From: Cyanophora paradoxa
Lineage: Eukaryota; Glaucocystophyceae; Cyanophorales; Cyanophoraceae
Length of the DNA: 64,000 nucleotides
Assembly (NCBI GenBank): GCA_004431415.1
Contig: QPMI01000415.1
Span: forward strand, 1 to 64,000
Direction: 5' to 3'
Both the position numbers and the translations under genes were made by a program. This document shows positions 1 through 6,982 of this stretch, in pieces. Below the pieces are notes generated by a model, which was not told the origin of the DNA, did no database searches, and worked only from the letters and a program-made list of their open reading frames with translations. Position 1 is the first letter of the stretch. Every line of letters starts with the position of its first letter.

Positions 1-110
1 GGGCTATTCGGAGATGAGAACACGAAGCGGTTCGAGACAGAGCGAGAGAATAGGAAAACCGGGAAGAGACCGAGCGGATCAAAGAACCGCCCGCAAATCC
101 GAGTAAAGCA

Positions 111-320
111 TCAACTGTTTAGAGCTCTCTCTTTTGGGTATCGTTCGTTATCAGTATCGACGTAATAATAATCGTTTACGCTGGAATCGGTGCTATCATT
201 TTGGATGCGGGGATTACTGTGGGCTCTTCGTTTAGAAGCGTTATAGTTATTGTCTGATCGGGCGAACAACATAAGAGCTATTTGGAATCTCAGCGGATAG
301 CACACGAAATCGTCGAACAT
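111..320 (-). CDS. Hypothetical small protein, divergent from the minor capsid gene
   Basis: A 69-residue frame read leftward, with its start about 95 bases from the start of the minor capsid remnant. It is polar and rich in Asp, Asn and Tyr, and no domain is recognised. Element 2 has a penton-like gene in the equivalent divergent position (39829-40761), but no similarity to it can be seen here. It may be a remnant or a chance frame. Confidence 0.25.
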   Translation of the reverse strand: MFDDFVCYPLRFQIALMLFARSDNNYNASKRRAHSNPRIQNDSTDSSVNDYYYVDTDNERYPKERALNS

Positions 321-414
321 TATTAAAGGCGCGTTTTCAAATGCAGCACGCCGTTTTCAAGGTCTCTACTGTTCGCAATTTATTGTTATTCTTTTCATAA
401 TCTATTATAGTAAG

Positions 415-1340
415 ATGAAAGAATACCTGAGCTTTTCGAGCGATGATCGCGACGAGGAGTTCATAGAGCCAAACAAGTATGTAGTGACATTACCCCGTCG
501 CTATGACACGTAAAATCGGTGCGCCTGGTGCAGGCAACAATTCCAAACGTTCTATCGACCGTGACAAACGATATAGACGCCACTGGTGCAACCATCGAGC
601 GCATGGAAACTCTATTTCTCGGTCACAGCTTCGGATTCCGGATTCGTGACCATCGTAATCCCAAAGGATTTACACCAAAGACGACCTTGCCGCAAAAGTC
701 ACAGAAAGACTCGAAGCAGCTCGCCTTTCAGATTTCGGTGGAAAATATATTAAATGCCGCTAAATACTACTTCAAAGATCTATGAGTTTTTCAGTGATAG
801 TAACTTTGGTTCAAGTTCTCCAAAGCTTCCCCTGAAACACTCAGAAAATCCAGTAATCGCAAAACAATCGCTAAGAAACTCGCAATATTCGGTTTCAAAG
901 ATATTCAACTATATGTTTACGAGACATTTACCCCTCTTGCAAGCGATACATTCCTTGTGTTTAATCCTGGACGGGAACTGTGACACTCAATCGACGCATT
1001 CGGGCTTATACTCGTGGAGATGAGACCCCGGCGGCGATGATCCTGGCTATATATTGACGAATTTGCGCCGTTTATTCGCTCAGTCAACAAGCACGTCGAT
1101 GGTTATTTCATGCGCATTCCAATCCCACAGGAACTCGAACATGGTGAATCTACCACTTCGACACGTCCACTACGGTGCCTCTCATTCGTGAATTCCGCGA
1201 ATTAAAAAATCGTTCGAATCCGCTTGACGATTAAACTCATCGACCATGATGGCGCTCTCTTAGATTTCGGGATTTGGGCGCATTATTTCACTTTTGAGAT
1301 CGAAACCTACGACGCACCGCCCGAAATGAATTTCTACTAA
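415..1340 (+). pseudogene. Minor capsid (penton-like) protein, frameshifted
   Basis: The coding sequence begins at 415 and runs to a stop at 1338-1340, but the frame changes several times: near 510 after about 31 codons, then around 780 and again before about 1020-1230. The readable segments show the usual start of this family, a short strand region followed by a VKSVRLVQATIPN-like motif. They end with a strand, Asp-His-Asp-Gly and a final strand, as in the minor capsid protein of element 2 (38790-39800). The role by family is a single-jelly-roll vertex protein. Multiple frameshifts suggest a dead gene, although sequencing indels cannot be excluded. It lies directly upstream of the MCP gene, as in element 2. 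Confidence 0.7.
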
Positions 1341-1386
1341 GCCCTTTAAATTATTTTCTGATCCAAAGATAAGAGAAGAAACGCTC

Positions 1387-2684
1387 ATGGAGACTAACAG
1401 CCAATTCCAGCGCCAACGCTGAAATCTATGCTCACCACCGATGACTACAAGGATTATTTCTAAACAAGTCGCTGGTCATTGGAACGTCCTCTGGCACTAA
1501 GCCACTTCGAGTTCTGGTCGCCCCCGACACTGAGCCACCCAGCGCTCTCGGCAACCGAGTTGTCTTCAAAATCCCCCGCTACCATTTCCTGAATGGTCTC
1601 GCGCTGCAACTCGATCTTAACCCGATCACCCTCACTGATCTCACGAATGGTGTCGCTGGAACTACTGGCTACCTTCGCGTCATTGGATCGCTGATTAAGC
1701 GCATCGAAATCTCTCACGCTTCATTCCGCTATGTTGTCCCGGAGGATTTCGTCACCCAGTATTTTCTACTGATGACTGAACAGGGCGAACTTGATAAGAA
1801 ACTTCGCTATGTCGGTGGTCTTGTCGGAACCGCTGGTAACACTGTCGGTGGAACCTACGAAATCGATTTACCCTCTCCTTTCGAGAGGCGATGTTCCCAC
1901 TTTGCGCTCTGAACTCTGAGATCGTGGTCGAAATCGAATTCAAGGCGATTGGTGATGGTATCATTGAGGATGTAACAATGTTGGCATATTTCGGTCGTAA
2001 ACAGTGGTGCTTCCCTTCAAGTGCTGAAACCCCGCGTTATTTGCAAGGTCGTAAATGCCGATGAGGCGGTTGTATCTGAGACCATTGCCCGAGTTAATCG
2101 ACTGCATCGCGATCCCTACAACGAAATCGGTTTCCTACACACAGATTTCCAGCCGACCGCCTCCGGTTCGCGAGTCAATCTCTCGCAACTCACAGGTGCG
2201 GTCTCATCCACACTCTCGTATTCTCTGTGCGCCAAAACGCGAAGACGAAGGTTAACAACGGAACTCTCTCGGTTCTGGCTCCTCGTGCACTCAGAACCAA
2301 CGCTGTGAACTTCTATGTGGAACTCAACAATAACCGCCTTTACTCAAATACTTCGCTTCCTCTCATGATTGCCGCGACCGAACTTCAAGATAATATAATT
2401 CGCGATCTTACCGAGAGCACAAGCTACCCCGCTCTCACTGGCATTTACTTCGGTGCTGGAAACGGAAAGGCGTCGCTTCTCAACAAGAGAACACGGCTAC
2501 ATCGATGCCACAGCACATCGGCGTTCGATCTGGTCTTCGAATTCAATGGTGTCACAGCCGGTGGATCGGTAATGAGGAGTGGTATGCGGGTGCCGCTTAT
2601 CAGAAGATGCAAATTCAATGCATTGCGCTCGCTCACAATATCATGATAATCGGAGCTGATGGTATTCGCAGAGTATCTTCATGA
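1387..2684 (+). pseudogene. Major capsid protein (double jelly roll), frameshifted
   Basis: Fragments in all three forward frames align in order with the intact MCP of element 2 (37362-38735). They include the N-terminal LTT-DYKDYFLNKSL region near 1430, the VVFKIPRYHF strand near 1560, the SLIKRIEISHASFRYVVP strand near 1690, a NLSQLTGAV segment near 2185, and a C-terminal hydrophobic segment plus ADGIRRV ending at the stop at 2682-2684. At least four frame changes are needed, near 1420, 1465, 1900 and 2230, with more after 2490. By homology this would form the pseudo-hexameric capsomers of an icosahedral virion. As written it cannot give a full-length protein. The next gene, the packaging ATPase, is also broken. 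Confidence 0.8.
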
Positions 2685-2742
2685 GGAATTCGTGCGATTA
2701 CCACATTCAGTCTTATTTTTCTATTGTTTTTATAGTGAAAGA

Positions 2743-3607
2743 ATGCAAAAAGGGACGACGCCCATAGATCTCGAAGAATGGAACCCGAAACAGAGGGTGA
2801 AACTTCCCGCACGATTTCTCCTATTGGCGAAAACCAATTGTGGTAAATCGGTATTCTTAAAGTGGCTGATCAAAGAACTCGAAGACCAGATCTCGTATGT
2901 TCTGGTTTTCTGTCCTACGAGTTTTAACGGTTTCTGGGGTCAAATAACAGACGAAGTACATGACACCTGGAAACCGGAATACGTAGAGTCGATCATAGAA
3001 GCCCGCAAAAAGGCTATCATTGCGGTAAGAAACCAAAGAATATTCTCATCGTGCTCGACGATTGTTTGGAATCGGAACTATTGATCTCTCGCGCGATCAT
3101 TTGCTAAATAAATTGATGGCGCAAGGTCGTCATACGTTTTGTTCCGTGGCTTTAATATCGCAGAAACTAACAAAGCTTTCAACGATCATTCGCAGCAATG
3201 CGGAGTATATCATATTCCTAAGCTGGTCAAACATGCGAGAGTTTGAAGCATATCACGAAGAGTTCGGGAACATGGATAAAGAGAGTTTTAAGCGCATGTT
3301 CCAAGAATTCTGTCATAGCTACCAAGCGATCATTCACGATAATACCGGGTATTCTGTGCGATGGTGGGTCGAAAAAGCCGATATGATCGATGAACATCCG
3401 TTTACTAAATTCCACAAGCGGGCGGCTTTTGAAGAAAAGAAGCGCAAACAACAAGAAGAGCAAGCATCAAAACCGCCGCCTGTCAAAGATTCGACAACTG
3501 TCTGTCGAACTTTATCCAAATTTGAGCGTGAGCTTGAAGGTATCCCCAAACTTTCGCAAATTTCGCCTAAGAAAAAGAAAATGTTAATCAAATGTAAGAG
3601 AAGATAA
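2743..3607 (+). pseudogene. A32/FtsK-type genome-packaging ATPase, two frameshifts
   Basis: The start at 2743 follows a TTTTTATAG stretch. The first frame carries the Walker A loop (AKTNCGKS, near residue 30). The Walker B strand and acid pair (ILIVLDD) sit in a second frame near 3045. The rest, with a SQKLTKLSTIIRSNAEY segment, continues in a third frame to a TAA ending at 3607. The intact homologue in element 2 (36517-37299) has the same blocks in one frame, so two compensating indels near 3022 and 3075 explain this copy. The family pumps DNA into preformed capsids. The first Walker residue is Ala instead of the usual Gly. The gene stands between MCP and the coiled-coil protein, as in element 2. 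Confidence 0.8.
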
Positions 3608-3609
3608 TC

Positions 3610-4293
3610 ATGGTCTACCGAAAGAAGCCTCAAACCATTCAAACTGTCGCTTCTGGTAATCCTAATCGCGGACTTGAAGAGTCTGGGTTAACGTCGGGTG
3701 GCGGTCTCGAAATGCCCGAATATCTTATAGACACTTCGCCAGAGGAGGTCGCCAAGCAAGAGGCGATTATTGCGAGTGCCACCGCGGACAAGGGAAACCA
3801 AGATAGCGGTAAACGCCAAATGGACGATTTAGCTACTGTAAAACCACAGATTGGAGGCGGCTCTGTTGATGAAGCAACCGACAAAGTACTAAAAGCGCAA
3901 GTTGTTGCAAGCCAACACAAAACGCAAGACGTCCCGAAAGCCGCCGAAACCGAGCTTAAAAAGCGCGGATCCTATCAAAAACACACGGTTCCTGTCGACG
4001 TTGTCATGAGCTTCGAAGAGAAAGTGAGAGACCTTGAAATGAAAGTCTCTAACTACGAGAAATGGATGCAAGATTATAACGAACGCAAGAAATTAAAGGG
4101 GCTCGTGAAGAAAGAGATCTCCAAACTCGGATTAAAGCAAAAAGTCGACGTAGAGGAGATTAAAAAGGAGGAAAAGACAGATGCGCAAGCCGTAACTCGA
4201 CAGCAATCGGTTGCCCCGCAATATGCACATATTGTGCCGACCGCACCCGTGAATTATGCCGCAATGCTCGGTGGTAAACGCCATATCCGCTAA
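3610..4293 (+). CDS. Coiled-coil virion-associated protein (conserved in both elements)
   Basis: A 227-residue protein starting 2 bases after the ATPase stop. The N-terminal half is low-complexity and rich in Gly, Ser and Ala. Residues about 135-185 form a charged helix with heptad character, which probably coils, and an Ala/Pro/Tyr-rich tail ends in a basic HIR. The protein at 35754-36488 of element 2 has the same position next to the ATPase, the same size and the same build (disordered N-terminus, Lys/Glu helix, basic end). No enzyme motif is seen. Synteny suggests a structural or scaffolding role, which is inference. The frame is open although the three genes before it are broken. Confidence 0.65.
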   Translation: MVYRKKPQTIQTVASGNPNRGLEESGLTSGGGLEMPEYLIDTSPEEVAKQEAIIASATADKGNQDSGKRQMDDLATVKPQIGGGSVDEATDKVLKAQVVASQHKTQDVPKAAETELKKRGSYQKHTVPVDVVMSFEEKVRDLEMKVSNYEKWMQDYNERKKLKGLVKKEISKLGLKQKVDVEEIKKEEKTDAQAVTRQQSVAPQYAHIVPTAPVNYAAMLGGKRHIR

Positions 4294-4442
4294 TGACTGT
4301 GAATATCCGCAAGGCAAAGCTGAACCCGCCCGTATTTAGAGCGGGTCTTTATGTGGACTCCCTTGCAAAACGGGCATGTCGGTTCTGTAAACAGCATTAT
4401 AAGGTCGACCAACTCATAAGGAAACACACGAGCAAGCAATAG
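4293..4442 (+). CDS. Small basic protein with CxxC
   Basis: A 49-codon frame whose ATG overlaps the stop of the coiled-coil gene (TAATG), an arrangement typical of coupled compact viral genes. The protein is Lys/Arg-rich and contains CRFCKQHYK, half of a possible zinc-binding site. No family is recognised. Support is only the overlap and the lack of other content before the promoter-like motif at 4453. Confidence 0.35.
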   Translation: MTVNIRKAKLNPPVFRAGLYVDSLAKRACRFCKQHYKVDQLIRKHTSKQ

Positions 4443-4452
4443 CCTCATTCCC

Positions 4453-4475
4453 TTTTATTTTCTCCGATATTTAAT
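4453..4475 (+). promoter_or_regulatory. Promoter-like motif TTATTTTCTCCG + AT-rich box
   Basis: TTTTATTTTCTCCGATATTTAATA lies 22 bases before the start at 4498. The same word followed by an AT-rich box recurs just upstream of starts at 5057, 5639 and 11387, and on the minus strand of element 2 before 35291 and 34870. Confidence 0.55.
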
Positions 4476-4497
4476 ACGTTGCCCAATTGTAGGGTCG

Positions 4498-4932
4498 ATG
4501 AATTTCATCACACAATGCATCGAAATGTTTCATTTACATTTCACAAGCACGTGCCACAACTCCTGCTGCGACACAACCGTAGAGGTTGATATAAGCGATG
4601 AAGACAATGGAGGTAGGCGCCTTTCTGTATATTCTAACCACAGCGACAATCACAACCACCCACGATCTCGATCGCCCTCGCCTGTGCCCGCGGCTATGAG
4701 TTCTAATATCGAAACCGCTCAGATAGAGGACGTGCATGTAGAGCATATTAGAAGGCGCTCATGTCCTGAGTTTGTAGAAGGTCATTTGCGCGCTGACTCC
4801 CCTTATCCGATGTATAGATTGGATCAAATGGCATTAGGCGACGATGAAAATGTAACGAACCCTTATGTTTATCCTCAGCAACCTTATGTATATCCTCAGC
4901 AACAAGAAAGAACCGTCTGGAACGGTTATTGA
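4498..4932 (+). CDS. Cys/His-rich N-terminus protein (conserved in both elements)
   Basis: A 144-residue protein. Its first 30 residues (FITQCIEMFHLHF, then CHNSCCDTTVEVD) closely match the start of the 77-residue protein at 35493-35726. Both share an IEMFxLHxxSxCHxxCCDTxVE core, then a Ser/Asp run with GGRRLS, and later RRRS. The remainder is disordered, with Ser/Pro and a C-terminal YVYPQQ repeat seen twice. The Cys/His cluster may bind metal or form disulphides. The short amphipathic start could bind a membrane, which is speculation. It is preceded by the shared promoter motif. No known family is recognised. Confidence 0.65.
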   Translation: MNFITQCIEMFHLHFTSTCHNSCCDTTVEVDISDEDNGGRRLSVYSNHSDNHNHPRSRSPSPVPAAMSSNIETAQIEDVHVEHIRRRSCPEFVEGHLRADSPYPMYRLDQMALGDDENVTNPYVYPQQPYVYPQQQERTVWNGY

Positions 4933-5031
4933 GCGGTGAATTTCGGTGGCGCTTGTATCGATCCGAGGGCAAAAATTGAAGGTTTCGGTAAAAGGTATAT
5001 AAGGGCAAGGGAAATAATACAGAGTGACAAA

Positions 5032-5053
5032 AAACTATTTTCTCCGGTTATAG
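5032..5053 (+). promoter_or_regulatory. Promoter-like motif TATTTTCTCCG + TATAG
   Basis: AAACTATTTTCTCCGGTTATAG is immediately upstream of the ATG at 5057. It is the same word as at 4453, 5600 and 11357. A separate TATATAAGG box lies about 35 bases further upstream. Confidence 0.55.
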
Positions 5054-5056
5054 TAA

Positions 5057-5470
5057 ATGGCGAAACCCAAGATTTCAAACCAAGAGGCAATGGCGGCACA
5101 GCAAGAAAAGCGCAGACCCGGGAGACCGAAAAAGGTGATCACAGAAGAGGAGAAAGCCGAGAGATTACGACTAAAACGCGAGAAAGATGCAGAGCGGCAG
5201 CGAAACAAGCATCAGAGACAAAAGCAAGAGCGATTAGCCGCAGGGGAAGCGACCGTATTTACCCCGGAGCAGCTACAAAAGATCGCAATTCGTAAACAGC
5301 AGCGATACCAAGACGATGAAGAGTATCGGGAGAAAATCAGAGAAAAGGCACGGGAATACCAACGCAGAAAAAGAGCGGAACGAAAGCTGAACCCGCCGGT
5401 GAAGCCCCAGCCGCAAAAGCCCGCTGGGAGACCCCGAAAGCATGTCGTCGAGAATGTACAAAATCCGTAG
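5057..5470 (+). CDS. AT-hook basic DNA-binding protein
   Basis: A 137-residue, very basic protein. Two AT-hook-like cores are visible, RRPGRPKK near residue 20 and AGRPRKH near residue 128, separated by a long Lys/Arg/Glu/Gln helix. The 75-residue protein at 35064-35291 has the same YQDxEFRExxxKKAxxxxxRRK helix and a single VGRPRK hook at its C-terminus, in the same relative gene position. AT-hooks bind the minor groove of AT-rich DNA. A role in genome condensation or transcription of the element is inference. It has the shared promoter motif directly before its start. Confidence 0.7.
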   Translation: MAKPKISNQEAMAAQQEKRRPGRPKKVITEEEKAERLRLKREKDAERQRNKHQRQKQERLAAGEATVFTPEQLQKIAIRKQQRYQDDEEYREKIREKAREYQRRKRAERKLNPPVKPQPQKPAGRPRKHVVENVQNP

Positions 5471-5599
5471 TGAAACGTATCCGTACGATGCAAAAAATGA
5501 CTCATTTTTTACCTCCCTTTTTATTCCCCGGATCGGTCAAAAAGCATTTAAGGAATTAACAACAAGGGTATGAAAAGGAGGATTTGGTAGATTGCGGTA

Positions 5600-5627
5600 A
5601 AATTATTTTCTCCGCTTATTTTAAAAG
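5600..5627 (+). promoter_or_regulatory. Promoter-like motif AAATTATTTTCTCCG + TTTTAAAAG
   Basis: Located 12 bases before the ATG at 5639. It is the fullest match to the shared word together with 11357-11383, including a downstream AAAAG. Confidence 0.55.
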
Positions 5628-5638
5628 AACTAATAGAG

Positions 5639-6982
5639 ATGCCGCGCGCAGCCAACAGAATCGCTAACAATGTTCGGGAGGAGATTATCGGATACATTAT
5701 GCAGGGATTGAGTCAGGATTTGCTAACCGAAGAACAGGCGCATTGGGCGATGCACAACACAATGAATCGGAAGCCCAAGCTCCAAACGCTGATCGACATT
5801 CGGGATACTCTGAATGGAATCATTAATCCCCGCGTTTTCCGCAGGGCAGAGCGGAAAGAAAAGCGTGCCGCTCGCACCCAAGTTAATATAGAAAAGCAGA
5901 AGCAAAAAGAACAAGAGGCTAAGCGTTTACAGCGCTTCGATCGCAAGCAAGAACAGAAACGAGCGAAAGAAGCGAAGCTCGAAGCAAAGCAGCAGAGAGG
6001 TAAACTAAAAGCGGTAGAGGATGCGATTAAACGCACTATTCTCGACCCAATCGCCGCATACGATCCGGAAACTCTCGCAACAATTACGTTCAAGATGTGG
6101 GGACCTGGATCCGGTGCTCGGTCGTCGGAGGTAATTGTTATTCCCGGAATTCCCGGAACATATATAGAAGACAAAACCTTTGTCACCTACAATAATATAA
6201 GAGAGACAGTTTCGGTGAGGGTGTTGAGAAACTTTGCTCTGGCAAAAATCGATAGAGTGTATGGAATTCTCACCGCTCAAAATCGTTATTATTCGGAAGA
6301 GAGAGATTCAATCTTCGATTTACTCGAAAACTACGATGAATTGAAGATTGGTCTGGGAACGTTCGGACAAGCATACGAGATGTTCTTCTTTAAGACACCA
6401 CCAACCGAGGAACAGAAAAAACTACGCAAAAACTTCGATGATCTTGGCGGCAGTATCGATGATGCCTTTATAACTGTTCATGAGGTCGTGATCGATGGGG
6501 ACGAAGGTGTCGAAGATGACGGAGCCGGTGCTATCCCTGGCAATCGCTATGAGTTCCTGGATGAGGAGCTAATGGACAGTATGCGATGCACCGCGATTAT
6601 GAGCAAATTCACAGACTACACATTAAATCCAAACGCGTCTGAGTTCGAAGATATTATTGAGCTTCCCAAATCATCGACATCTAACGCTTGCGGCTACGAT
6701 ATGATCATCTCCACATGGGGAGCGTCCATTAAGAAGTGTCAGGAGGCGCCAAAACCGCGATATACTGACTTAACTATGTCCTACGACGGTCTCTATAAAT
6801 TCTTTCACGGTCGCGAACGCACACCTGGCGACTCTCTGGCTCTCACCCTCCGCCATATTGAGAAATTCTGTAAGAGAATCCAGACAGGCTTCCGCGTCTT
6901 TGATGTCGACGGAAAGTTAGTATACAAATTCGCGGCAGAATCAATTAACAAAAATATCAATCCCGCAATATTCACTTTATGA
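5639..6982 (+). CDS. Polymerase N-terminal-domain-like replication protein
   Basis: A 447-residue protein. Its N-terminus (MPRAANRI, then EEIIGYI, RKPKLQTL) matches the N-terminus of the protein-primed PolB of element 2 (MPRQSNRI, NEILGLL, RRPRLSQL). A weaker match continues to about residue 250, with FFFKTP here against CFFSTP there. A Lys/Arg/Glu-rich coiled segment lies at residues 75-130. The C-terminal half matches nothing known to me. The stop overlaps the start of the next gene (ATGA at 6979-6982), suggesting coupled expression. It looks as if the N-terminal module of a pPolB is encoded apart from the palm domain here. A terminal-protein or priming role is possible but inferred. Confidence 0.6.
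   Translation: MPRAANRIANNVREEIIGYIMQGLSQDLLTEEQAHWAMHNTMNRKPKLQTLIDIRDTLNGIINPRVFRRAERKEKRAARTQVNIEKQKQKEQEAKRLQRFDRKQEQKRAKEAKLEAKQQRGKLKAVEDAIKRTILDPIAAYDPETLATITFKMWGPGSGARSSEVIVIPGIPGTYIEDKTFVTYNNIRETVSVRVLRNFALAKIDRVYGILTAQNRYYSEERDSIFDLLENYDELKIGLGTFGQAYEMFFFKTPPTEEQKKLRKNFDDLGGSIDDAFITVHEVVIDGDEGVEDDGAGAIPGNRYEFLDEELMDSMRCTAIMSKFTDYTLNPNASEFEDIIELPKSSTSNACGYDMIISTWGASIKKCQEAPKPRYTDLTMSYDGLYKFFHGRERTPGDSLALTLRHIEKFCKRIQTGFRVFDVDGKLVYKFAAESINKNINPAIFTL

Noticed and set aside
1-414. Left terminal inverted repeat of element 1
   Set aside because: No reverse-complement match to 13083-13680 could be found by eye; the end is probably outside the window.
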